Positions 7,664 through 13,752 are shown, counted from the first letter of the stretch. The stretch is 15,908 nt of DNA from Lentisphaeria bacterium (GCA_900768515.1 CAAGDG010000152.1:1-15908), one strand, 5' to 3'. Notes: generated by a model not told the origin, from the letters alone. A program made the numbers and translations.

Positions 7664-7844
7664 TTATCGAAACCGGAAAAGAACGATCCCACGAGCCTGG
7701 CGCCGCGATTCGTCCACGCCATTCCGTTCCGGGAAAATTCCAAATGAATGGTCTTTTTATACAAATTTATTTGCAAATTTGCTTTTTTATGTTATTTTGA
7801 AACTACAGAGTGTTTTTTCTCAACGAATCATGGAGATCATCACG

Positions 7845-8060
7845 ATGGATGAATTCAAAGACAGCAAGCCGACGAAGCAGGAGTTGGAAAAATTGGAGGA
7901 GGAGCAGAAGAATCAGCCCAAGGACCGTTCGATGCTCCGGCTCGGACTCTGTGTGCTGATGGTGGTGGTCGGCCTTCCGGTCGCTCTGATTTTCGGCGGC
8001 GCCTATGGAGCCGGAATCTGGGCGGTCGTACTGGTCCTGCTGCTTCTCATCTTCCGCTGA
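7845..8060 (+). CDS. Small membrane protein, unknown function (71 aa)
   Basis: A 71-residue protein not recognised as a known family. The first about 30 residues are highly charged and probably helical (MDEFKDSKPTKQELEKLEEE). Then two hydrophobic stretches follow: residues about 33-49, and about 52-70 with a Gly-Gly-Ala-Tyr-Gly-Ala-Gly turn between them. This suggests a hairpin in the cytoplasmic membrane with the charged tail outside the bilayer. ATG 7845 is chosen over the in-frame ATG 7830 because GGAG (7832-7835) sits nine bases before it. A plausible terminator follows at 8106-8133, making this a single-gene unit. Upstream is an AT-rich stretch (7740-7805) with a TTTGCAAA palindrome but no clean promoter. 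It is divergent from the Rrf2 gene, so control by that regulator is possible. Confidence 0.75.
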   Translation: MDEFKDSKPTKQELEKLEEEQKNQPKDRSMLRLGLCVLMVVVGLPVALIFGGAYGAGIWAVVLVLLLLIFR

Positions 8061-8105
8061 TTTGGCCGCCTCCGGGGAAACCCGATCCGTCCATCCGCGG
8101 GAAAC

Positions 8106-8133
8106 CGGCAGAGAAATTCTCCGCCGCATTTTT
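8106..8133 (+). terminator. Rho-independent terminator of the small membrane protein gene
   Basis: CGGC (8106-8109) and GCCG (8123-8126) enclose GAGA-AAT-TCTC, with one A/C mismatch between the two stems. TTTTT follows at 8129-8133. It lies 46 bases after the stop at 8060. Confidence 0.65.
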
Positions 8134-8150
8134 CTTTCATCCCCGCAATG

Positions 8151-8183
8151 AAAATGCCGCCAGATTCAGAAATCCGGCGGCAT
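8151..8183 (-). terminator. Terminator of the oxygen-defence operon
   Basis: Read on the minus strand, ATGCCGCCGGATT (8183-8171), loop TCTG, AATCTGGCGGCAT (8166-8154): 13 base pairs including one G-U pair, then TTTT. On the plus strand the wobble would be an A/C mismatch and there is no T-run, so the minus strand is the working direction. It is 125 bases beyond the lipoprotein stop. Confidence 0.65.
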
Positions 8184-8221
8184 CTCTTTCAGATCGAACC
8201 TTCAGGCAACCTGGTCATAAA

Positions 8222-8253
8222 GAATTGTTTTCCTATCCCTGGAATCACAATTC
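8222..8253. repeat. Imperfectly explained inverted repeat in the operon 3' region
   Basis: GAATTGT (8222-8228) and ACAATTC (8247-8253) pair perfectly across an 18-base loop, between the lipoprotein stop and the terminator. It may fold in the 3' untranslated RNA. No coding frame was found here. Confidence 0.3.
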
Positions 8254-8308
8254 GCAGGTTCAGCATGTTTCAGCAATAACCTCGCTCCGGTACAAATCCG
8301 CGACCCGG

Positions 8309-8677
8309 TCAGATTTCGAGCGCGGTCCCCCCCTGCTTCCGCTGGTAGCGGTAGTTGGTGTAGAATTCGTTGCCCCAACCGATCAACTTTCCGTCTTCGA
8401 AAACCAGCGGCATACACTCGTCCTCGGTGGTCAGACCATCCATCCACACCGTCTGAATGAAATAAAACCAGACATCCGGCGTACAGTAGATCTCGTCGGA
8501 AACCGGTTCGCCCATAATCGCCAGAACTTCGCTTTTGGTCTGACCGATCCGGAGGCGCTTGGAATTCTCGACGTTTTGAGACGCCTCCACCCACGGCATC
8601 CAGCTGCAGCCGCCGGCAAGAGCCAGCACCGCCGCACAGCCGGCAATCATCGCGATTTTCCGCCAGAAGAAATTCAT
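8309..8677 (-). CDS. Predicted lipoprotein with BamE/SmpA-like (DUF3192-like) domain
   Basis: A 122-residue exported protein. The N-terminus is a signal peptide (Arg6-Lys7, then a hydrophobic core) ending in L-A-L-A-G-G-C with Cys24 as the probable lipid-modified residue, so it should sit in a membrane facing the periplasm. The mature part has the R-I-G-Q-T-K-S-E-V-L-A-I-M-G-E-P segment common to small BamE/SmpA-fold lipoproteins, then D-G-L-T-T-E-D-E-C-M-P-L-V-F-E-D-G-K-L-I-G-W-G, which I associate with DUF3192-type proteins. The role is unknown. ATG 8677 is chosen with GGGAG seven bases upstream; a TTG four bases after that same site is less likely. It follows rubredoxin after 112 bases containing GC-rich palindromes, so it may be the last operon gene or a separate unit. 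Confidence 0.8.
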   Translation of the reverse strand: MNFFWRKIAMIAGCAAVLALAGGCSWMPWVEASQNVENSKRLRIGQTKSEVLAIMGEPVSDEIYCTPDVWFYFIQTVWMDGLTTEDECMPLVFEDGKLIGWGNEFYTNYRYQRKQGGTALEI

Positions 8678-8696
8678 TCGCAAACTCCCGGTAATT

Positions 8697-8764
8697 CCGC
8701 TCCGGAGCGGGGAGAGAGAACACCCTTCTCCTTCCCGGAGCGGAAGTCAGGGCAACGCCGGCGT
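8697..8764. repeat. GC-rich palindromes between rubredoxin and lipoprotein genes
   Basis: CCGCTCCGGAGCGG (8697-8710) is a perfect 14-base palindrome, part of which recurs as CCGGAGCGG at 8735-8743. ACGCCGGCGT (8755-8764) is a second perfect palindrome. There is no T-run after either. They could be an RNA stability or partial termination element after rubredoxin. Confidence 0.4.
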
Positions 8765-8789
8765 CCTGTGAACCTCCGGCGTCTCCCGC

Positions 8790-8951
8790 TTATTCCATCA
8801 CGGAAAACTGGCTCTTGTCAGCGCCGCACTCCGGGCAGACCCAATCCTCCGGAAGATCCTCGAAGGCGGTTCCGGCCGCGACCCCGTTGTCCGGATCGCC
8901 CTTGGCGGGATCGTAGACATAACCACAGACATCACACACATACTTCTTCAT
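8790..8951 (-). CDS. Rubredoxin
   Basis: A complete 53-residue cytoplasmic electron carrier with one iron held by four cysteines: Cys6 and Cys9 in C-D-V-C-G-Y, Cys39 and Cys42 in V-C-P-E-C-G. The segment Y-V-Y-D-P-A-K-G-D-P-D-N-G-V and the E-D-L-P-E-D-W-V-C sequence are the conserved rubredoxin core, and the length is exactly that of the family. Start ATG 8951 has GAGGTGA four bases upstream. It lies 25 bases after the flavodiiron gene in the same direction. Rubredoxin is the known electron donor for both flavodiiron proteins and superoxide reductase, so it serves its two upstream neighbours. Confidence 0.97.
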   Translation of the reverse strand: MKKYVCDVCGYVYDPAKGDPDNGVAAGTAFEDLPEDWVCPECGADKSQFSVME

Positions 8952-8976
8952 CGTTCACCTCTCTCCACAACTTGTT

Positions 8977-10179
8977 TTACGAAATCTTCGCCAGCAGCGC
9001 CTGCCCGAGGGAGACGCCGGCGGCGAACGCTTTCTCCAAATCGGCGGTCGTCGGCATGTACTTGACCTGCAGCAGCTCCACCGGCTGCTCAATTCCCATC
9101 GCCGCAAATTCCGCCGCAATCTGTTTGCCGCCCTCTCCGCTCCAACCGAACGAACCGAAGGCAAGCCCCAGCTTGTTCCTGGGCCGCAGTCCCTTGACAT
9201 AGGTGAGCACGTCCGCCACCGCCGGAAACATCTGATTGTTCATGGTCGGAGAACCGAACGCCACCGCGCCGGAAGCCGCGACCTCGGTCATCACCGCGCT
9301 GCGGTCGTTGACCGCGAGATCAGCCACCACAACTTCGATTCCGACCGAACGCAGCCCATCCGCAATCGCATTGGCCAGCTTCTCGGTCGCGTGCCACATC
9401 GTCGCATAGACCACCACCGCCCGGGCGCGGGGTTTCTGCTCGGCGCAGTCGCGGTAAAGCTCCAGAATCCAGTTGAGATTCTTCCTCCACAACGGCCCGT
9501 GGTCCGGCGCGATCAACGCGATGTCGAGATTCAGCCCCGGCAGCGAATTGAGCAGATCGAGAATCTTGGCCGACTGGAGGTTCAGAATATTTGCAAAATA
9601 TTTCCGCGCCTCGTAATCGAGCACGAATTCGGGATATTCGTCGGCATAGAGCCGGCTTCCCGCCAGATGCATTCCAAACGCATCCTGCGAAAACAGGATC
9701 TTTTCGGAATCGAGATAACTGACCATGCTGTCCGGCCAGTGGAGCATCTTGGTTTCGACAAAGGTGAGATTGCCGCGCCCGAGCGAAACCGAATCGCCGG
9801 TCTTGACCGGAATCACGCCCAGATCTCCGTAATAGGCCTTGAGCGCCTTCTCCCCAAGCACCGAAGCGAACACCTTCTCCGGTTTGATCGCGGCGATCGC
9901 GGCCGGAAGCGAACCGGAATGGTCGGGTTCGGAGTGGTTCGAGATGATATAATCAATCTTCTCCGGATCGACCACCGAACGGATGCGGGCAAGCATCTCA
10001 TCCGCAAACGGTGCCTTCACCGTATCGATCAGCGTGATCTTTTCGTCGATCACCAGAAACGCGTTGTAAGTGGATCCGCGCCCGGTCTCGTAGCCGTGAA
10101 AGTTGCGGACATTCCAGTCGACGGCGCCGACCCAGTAAACGTTCTCGGAGATCTTCTCCGCCTTGAAATAGTGATCCAT
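8977..10179 (-). CDS. fprA: Flavodiiron protein (A-type flavoprotein, O2 or NO reductase)
   Basis: A 400-residue cytoplasmic enzyme that reduces O2 to water, or NO to N2O, with electrons from rubredoxin. The N-terminal metallo-beta-lactamase domain has the diiron ligand set complete: His82, Glu84, Asp86, His87 (N-H-S-E-P-D-H-S-G), His147, Asp166 and His227. The C-terminal flavodoxin domain starts near residue 253 with V-V-V-Y-A-T-M-W-H-A-T-E-K and continues with F-G-S-P-T-M-N-N and a G-S-F-G-W-S-G-E FMN-binding loop. There is no fused rubredoxin or flavin reductase module, consistent with the separate rubredoxin gene downstream. Start ATG 10179 is preceded by GGGGAAG; the longer frame to 10248 runs through the intergenic palindrome and is rejected. 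It is preceded by a 99-base gap with a hairpin. Confidence 0.96.
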   Translation of the reverse strand: MDHYFKAEKISENVYWVGAVDWNVRNFHGYETGRGSTYNAFLVIDEKITLIDTVKAPFADEMLARIRSVVDPEKIDYIISNHSEPDHSGSLPAAIAAIKPEKVFASVLGEKALKAYYGDLGVIPVKTGDSVSLGRGNLTFVETKMLHWPDSMVSYLDSEKILFSQDAFGMHLAGSRLYADEYPEFVLDYEARKYFANILNLQSAKILDLLNSLPGLNLDIALIAPDHGPLWRKNLNWILELYRDCAEQKPRARAVVVYATMWHATEKLANAIADGLRSVGIEVVVADLAVNDRSAVMTEVAASGAVAFGSPTMNNQMFPAVADVLTYVKGLRPRNKLGLAFGSFGWSGEGGKQIAAEFAAMGIEQPVELLQVKYMPTTADLEKAFAAGVSLGQALLAKIS

Positions 10180-10206
10180 TTGAATCTTCCCCTTATGGCT
10201 GTAACG

Positions 10207-10222
10207 ATTCATCCGGATGAAT
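10207..10222. promoter_or_regulatory. Perfect 16-base palindrome ATTCATCCGGATGAAT
   Basis: A perfect self-complementary site in the gap between desulfoferrodoxin and flavodiiron genes, 27 bases before the latter start. Its half ATTCATCC recurs at 10243-10250. It could be an operator or an RNA stem; which one is not decidable here. Confidence 0.5.
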
Positions 10223-10225
10223 ATA

Positions 10226-10260
10226 GCGCCGGAATCCGAAAAATTCATCCGTTCCGGCGC
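10226..10260. repeat. Intercistronic hairpin
   Basis: GCGCCGGAA (10226-10234) pairs perfectly with TTCCGGCGC (10252-10260) over a 17-base loop containing TTTTT in the minus sense. It starts 18 bases after the desulfoferrodoxin stop. It may tune expression between the two genes by processing or partial termination. Confidence 0.5.
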
Positions 10261-10278
10261 AAATTCACGGAAAAATCC

Positions 10279-10659
10279 TCACTTTTTCCAGAGCCCGTGC
10301 TTGTTGCAGTAGGCGCGGACCACCAGCCCCGGCTGCATCGGCACATAGAACGCCGCCTGCGGCGCATCTCCGGGCTTCAGATGGCAGCGGTTCACGTAGG
10401 CGCCGTTGATCACCTCGATCCATTCGATGTAGTGATCCGGCTCCATCGGATGCGGCGCCTCGCCGACCTTGACCAGAATGCCGTCGCCCTGAACCTGGAC
10501 CACCGGCACATGCTTCTCACGGGACGCATCCTGGGTGTTCTCCGCCATCAGCGTCATCGGCTGACCGCAGCAGGAGGGAACGCAACTTCCGGCCGCCACC
10601 ACCTCCACGACCAAACCGCACACCTTGCACTTGTAAACCTGCTGTTTCGCAACTCCCAT
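10279..10659 (-). CDS. dfx: Desulfoferrodoxin (superoxide reductase, two-iron class)
   Basis: A 126-residue cytoplasmic enzyme that reduces superoxide to peroxide without making O2. The N-terminal desulforedoxin domain has Cys11, Cys14, Cys30 and Cys31 (C-x2-C-x15-C-C), so the rubredoxin-like centre I is present. The catalytic domain holds the Glu48-Lys49-His50 loop, His70 and His76 (in H-P-M-E-P-D-H), and Cys118 and His121 (Y-C-N-K-H-G-L-W): the full four-His, one-Cys centre II. Length matches classical two-iron desulfoferrodoxins (about 125). Start ATG 10659 is chosen over an in-frame TTG six bases upstream because GAGGAGGG ends six bases before it. That site lies inside the last codons of the regulator gene, whose stop is only two bases from this start, showing translational coupling. 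Confidence 0.97.
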   Translation of the reverse strand: MGVAKQQVYKCKVCGLVVEVVAAGSCVPSCCGQPMTLMAENTQDASREKHVPVVQVQGDGILVKVGEAPHPMEPDHYIEWIEVINGAYVNRCHLKPGDAPQAAFYVPMQPGLVVRAYCNKHGLWKK

Positions 10660-10661
10660 GA

Positions 10662-11084
10662 TCAACCCTCCTCTTTTATGTTATGTGTACGGGAAACTTC
10701 CCGCTCGACTGATCGGCATCCGACACATCGTCCGGAAAGCTCCAGGTGAAACCCGTCCGCACCGAGCCGCGGGAGCAGTTCCGCAATCCGGAGTGCCGCG
10801 GCATCCAGCCGTTCATCCTCGATATCGACCACCGCTCCACAGCACTCGCACCGAAAATGGTAATGTTTGCGCAGATCGCCGTCGAAACGCCTCTGCTTTC
10901 CGGCGGTCTCCAGCTTTTGGATTATTCCCGCCTGGGAAAGTTGCTCCAGATTCCGGTAGACGGTTCCCAGACTGATCTGGGGAAGCTTCATGCGCAACGC
11001 CGCGTACAGCTCATCCGCGGTGGGATGTGTTTTGCTTGAGCGCAATTCCGCAAGAATTGCCTCCCGCTGTGCGGTTCTGTTCAT
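10662..11084 (-). CDS. perR: PerR-type peroxide-sensing Fur-family repressor
   Basis: A 140-residue metal-dependent repressor. The winged helix contains H-P-T-A-D-E-L-Y and the recognition helix I-S-L-G-T-V-Y-R-N-L. Structural zinc cysteines are Cys79/Cys82 and Cys120/Cys123. The regulatory metal residues align with those known for Bacillus subtilis PerR: His20 (His37), Asp68 (Asp85), His74 (His91), His76 (His93) and Asp87 (Asp104). The Asp at the last position, rather than the Glu of Fur, favours a PerR with peroxide-oxidisable histidines. It is the first gene of the defence operon, translationally coupled to desulfoferrodoxin, and likely represses its own operon. Its own ribosome site, AGAGGA, is about eleven bases from ATG 11084. 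Alternative: an iron-responsive Fur; less likely. Confidence 0.92.
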   Translation of the reverse strand: MNRTAQREAILAELRSSKTHPTADELYAALRMKLPQISLGTVYRNLEQLSQAGIIQKLETAGKQRRFDGDLRKHYHFRCECCGAVVDIEDERLDAAALRIAELLPRLGADGFHLELSGRCVGCRSVEREVSRTHNIKEEG

Positions 11085-11129
11085 CTCCGATCTTTTCCTC
11101 TCAAATCAGGAATCATTCTCTTTCCTGTG

Positions 11130-11158
11130 AATATATCATGATTTTCTTTTGCCGTCAA
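11130..11158 (-). promoter_or_regulatory. Promoter of the perR operon with overlapping palindromes
   Basis: Minus strand TTGACG (11158-11153), exactly 17 bases, TATATT (11135-11130): near-consensus sigma-70. The spacer contains the palindrome ATCATGAT (11135-11142), and TCAAG-TAAG-CTTGA (11155-11168) overlaps the -35. Either could be the repressor site. No match to the B. subtilis PerR box was recognised. The start codon is at 11084. Confidence 0.7.
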
Positions 11159-11164
11159 GTAAGC

Positions 11165-11893
11165 TTGATCATGGAAGATGAAAAAATTAACAAAAACAGC
11201 AAATAAAAAACTAAAATGACAAATTAATAAACAAAAGGCAGACAATCAAAGCTGTTTTTCTTGAAAAAAATCTATAACCTTGGCTGTGCCGGGCAATTAC
11301 GATCGAAGGGGGCGAAGATGCGAAAAAAAACGAAAAGCAAACGTCAAAAAAGTCAAGAGAAAAAGTGATTTTTTTTTGTAAAAAAGATTGTTTTTTTGAT
11401 TTGAAATATTGCAGGTCGCCATCTAAATTTAGTAGTGTTGCGCCCCGGGCAAGGAAGGGGCAGGTTGTTAATAAGTTGTTAATGGATTGTGCGTGATTCG
11501 TGCCGTTTTTTGTAAGTTTCTGATTCTCTCCTGAATTATGAAAACTTAGAAAAAAATCGGCTACCGGAATGATCGGGTTTTTAGCCTTTCCGCCGTTTTT
11601 GAGGCGGGAAAACACCCAATTCGTTCCCGGTATGACAGTTGGGGCCACCTCCGGGCAACCGGGATCGTTCCGATGTGCAGCGATCCTTTGCGGAAAGACC
11701 GCCAAAGGCTGTTAATAACTCTGAACAACCTTACAGGAAAGGAAGAAATCAAGGTCCGGGAAGCCGGATCGGAAACAGGCCGGCGGCGGCGTTTCAGTCT
11801 TCCGGACGAGGAAGGTTTTGCCATCGTGCAGGAACACGACGGTGAAGCTTTCGGACGGACGGAAAAGAAAAGCAGTGGCGGCAGGGGAATGGG
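11165..11893. other. Gene-free region upstream of dnaA, candidate replication origin
   Basis: About 730 bases with no convincing gene. The first part (11165-11420) is strongly AT-rich with A and T runs, in contrast to the GC-rich surroundings, and would melt easily. It is followed by palindrome CTAAATTTAG (11423-11432) running into TAGTAG, a GC-rich stretch, then TGTTAATAA-like repeats (11466-11485 and 11710-11718). The part from 11560 to 11893 is GC-rich and holds small shadow frames only. A weak dnaA promoter may be TTGCGG (11688) with GTTAAT (11711). Canonical DnaA boxes (TTATNCACA) are missing; the nearest is one mismatch away, at 11126-11134, just outside this stretch. Origin function is an inference from position and composition. 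Confidence 0.4.
11466..11485 (+). repeat. Tandem TGTTAATAA / TGTTAATGG nonamers
   Basis: TGTTAATAA (11466-11474) and TGTTAATGG (11477-11485) start eleven bases apart, one helical turn. TGTTAATAA recurs in the same orientation at 11710-11718. Each differs from the DnaA box complement TGTGGATAA at two or more positions, so they could be divergent DnaA sites. Confidence 0.4.
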
Positions 11894-13252
11894 ATGGAAC
11901 TCGATCATCAGGACGCGGCAAGAATCTGGAATGTCGCCGCGGGGCGTTTGAAAGAGTGTAACGCCAATCTTTTCGAACAGTGGTTTCGGCTGCTGCTGCC
12001 GCTCGAACTGCGGGACGGAAAGCTCAAGCTCGGAGTCTCCGACGATTTCTTCGCCAGCATCATCGTCGACGAATACGACGATCTTCTGCTTGCCGCGCTG
12101 GAAAACATCGACGGCGTCAGCTACGGCTACGCCCTCGAGGCCGGGCATGAACCGCCGGTCGCGCCGCCGCCACCCCCGCCGGAACGCAAAACCCCGGCGC
12201 TGGTTCGCCGGCCGGGTCCGCAGAACTGCCTGGCGGAACACACCTTCGAGAATTTCGTCGTCGGCGCGGAAAACCGTCATGCTTTCGCGGCGGCCAAAAC
12301 CGCTGCGGAAAATCCGGGTCTTTACAATCCGCTTTATCTTTTCGGAGACAGCGGCGTCGGCAAGACGCATCTTCTGCAGGCGGTCGCCACGGCGATGCAC
12401 CGTCGCGATCCTTCGCTGGTGGTTCGGTACGCGCCCTGCGAAGAGTTGTTGAACGATTTCTACAATCTGCTTCAGCAGAAGTCCAGTCTGAAGGACTTCC
12501 GGGAATCGGTCCGGAATGTGGATGCGCTGTTGGTCGACGATGTCCACAGTCTGGCCAAAAAGCCGCAGATGCAGGAAGAGTTCTTCAACATGTTCAACAC
12601 GCTCTACAACCAGCGCAAGCAGATCATTCTGACTTCGGACAAGCATCCCTGCGAAATTCACGATCTGGACAAGCGGCTGGAGACCCGGTTCGAGTCCGGC
12701 ATGACCGCCGAAATCGGAGCTCCGGAATTCGAGGCTCGCCTGGCCATTCTTCGCATGATGCGCAACGACGTCTTGAGCAAAGTGCCGCTGAGTGATGAAA
12801 TTCTGGAATTTCTGGCGCAGAACATCTCGTCCAGCGTCAGGCGTCTGAAAGGCGCGTTCATCCGGCTCGCCGGCTACGCTTCCATGAGCGGGAACGACAA
12901 GCTGACGGTGGAACTTGCCGAAGATCTTCTGCACAGCCAGCTCGCCCAGGAGTGCGCCGCGCAGGACATCTCCATGGAACGGATTCAGAGCACCGTAGCC
13001 GGTCACTACGGCTTGCCGCTCAGCGACCTCCTCGGTTCCAAGCGGACCCGGGGCGTGGCCGAGCCTCGCATGATTGCGATGTACCTCTGCCGGGAGTTGA
13101 CGAAGAACTCCTCCACGGAAGTGGGGGCCGCATTCGGACGCAACCATGCCACCGTGCTCCATGCCGAGAAAAAGGTGCCTGAACTCTGCCGCGACAATGA
13201 GACGATCCGCCGCGCCGTTGCCCAGCTCAAGCACCAGCTGCGGCATAAATGA
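11894..13252 (+). CDS. dnaA: Chromosomal replication initiator protein DnaA
   Basis: A 452-residue AAA+ ATPase that binds and melts the origin. Domain I spans residues about 1-80. A short linker rich in proline (residues 88-97) replaces a long domain II. The ATPase core has Walker A GDSGVGKT (151-158), Walker B L-L-V-D-D-V-H (212-218), sensor I T-S-D (247-249), arginine finger Arg265 in E-T-R-F, and sensor II Arg316 in V-R-R-L-K-G-A-F. Domain IV carries L-L-G-S-K-R-T-R-G-V-A-E-P-R and the DnaA signature G-R-N-H-A-T-V-L-H-A (415-424). Length is normal for the family. Start ATG 11894 follows the purine-rich AGGGGAATGGG. No dnaN follows, unlike the common dnaA-dnaN order, and it is flanked on both sides by long gene-free DNA. 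Confidence 0.97.
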   Translation: MELDHQDAARIWNVAAGRLKECNANLFEQWFRLLLPLELRDGKLKLGVSDDFFASIIVDEYDDLLLAALENIDGVSYGYALEAGHEPPVAPPPPPPERKTPALVRRPGPQNCLAEHTFENFVVGAENRHAFAAAKTAAENPGLYNPLYLFGDSGVGKTHLLQAVATAMHRRDPSLVVRYAPCEELLNDFYNLLQQKSSLKDFRESVRNVDALLVDDVHSLAKKPQMQEEFFNMFNTLYNQRKQIILTSDKHPCEIHDLDKRLETRFESGMTAEIGAPEFEARLAILRMMRNDVLSKVPLSDEILEFLAQNISSSVRRLKGAFIRLAGYASMSGNDKLTVELAEDLLHSQLAQECAAQDISMERIQSTVAGHYGLPLSDLLGSKRTRGVAEPRMIAMYLCRELTKNSSTEVGAAFGRNHATVLHAEKKVPELCRDNETIRRAVAQLKHQLRHK

Positions 13253-13260
13253 ATTTCCCC

Positions 13261-13360
13261 GGCCGGAGACTTGGACACGGAAACCGGCCGAGCCGTCCCC
13301 CCTCCCCTCGGGTAAAACGGGAATTCCGAACCTGCCGAAAGTCTCCAGTCTCCCGGCAGG
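13261..13360. terminator. Two hairpins downstream of dnaA
   Basis: GGCCGG (13261-13266) pairs with CCGGCC (13284-13289), and CCTGCCG (13331-13337) with CGGCAGG (13354-13360). Loops are 17 and 16 bases, with no T-run after either stem. Their place directly after the dnaA stop suggests a role in RNA 3' end formation, but they are not classical intrinsic terminators. Confidence 0.3.
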
Positions 13361-13609
13361 AACACGTGACACGGAAGCAAGCCGACCCAGTCTGTGCAGG
13401 CGTCTCCATGGCCATCAACACGTTTTATATCAACAAAATATGGTATTTAAAAGGTTGACGCAGACGGATCTGTGTTTCTCACCTGACCATCCCATCGGCG
13501 CACTTTCTTTTTTTCAACGTTTTTTATGTTCGCTTCTGTGGAAAGCACATCCGGCGGATAACTTTTATTCCTCCGGCAGCTCCGTTTGGAATAACGCGAT
13601 ACATTAAAG

Positions 13610-13655
13610 TTGCATAAAACAACCATTGTTGCACAAAATAAAACATTTTTGCAAA
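13610..13655 (+). repeat. Three TTGCA direct repeats at 19-20 base period
   Basis: TTGCATAAAAC starts at 13610, TTGCACAAAAT at 13629 and TTGCAAATTTT at 13649: steps of 19 and 20 bases, about two helical turns, in AT-rich DNA ahead of the Bat gene promoter. They may be binding sites for a regulator or for DnaA; the function is not known. Confidence 0.45.
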
Positions 13656-13683
13656 TTTTTTACACTGAAATGGCAAAAGTGAT

Positions 13684-13711
13684 TTGACTTTCCACCTTTT
13701 CCGATTATATT
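13684..13711 (+). promoter_or_regulatory. Promoter of the Bat fusion gene
   Basis: TTGACT (13684-13689), 16-base spacer, TATATT (13706-13711). The ribosome site AAGGAGGAGG lies between 13736 and 13745, ahead of ATG 13753. Confidence 0.65.
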
Positions 13712-13752
13712 CCTGCTACAGAGTAATTGTGCGGCAAGGAGGAGGCTGAACG

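Larger units (their letters stand above)
13253..13752. other. Gene-free region between dnaA and the Bat fusion gene
   Basis: 500 bases without a supported gene. It holds two GC hairpins just after dnaA, then becomes AT-rich from about 13420. It contains a T-rich stretch, three TTGCA repeats and the promoter of the next gene. Frames that cross it on either strand have no family resemblance and no ribosome site. Confidence 0.6.

Noticed and set aside
7803..7811. CTACAGAGT shared with 13716-13724, both shortly after a promoter-like stretch
   Set aside because: Repeated nonamers are expected by chance many times in 16 kb; no further similarity surrounds the two copies.
9931..9950. GGTTCGA, a tRNA T-loop-like motif
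   Set aside because: It lies inside the flavodiiron gene, and no acceptor or anticodon stem can be formed around it.
11586..11611. TTTCCGCC / GGCGGGAAA hairpin as an intrinsic terminator
   Set aside because: The stem is bulged, has no T-run after it and no gene ends nearby in either direction.
11673..11951. 92-residue plus-strand frame just before dnaA
   Set aside because: It overlaps the dnaA start in another frame, lacks a ribosome site and has no recognisable motif.
11561..13372. 603-residue minus-strand frame opposite dnaA
   Set aside because: It lies antisense to the well-supported dnaA and shows no domain; a product of GC-rich codon bias.
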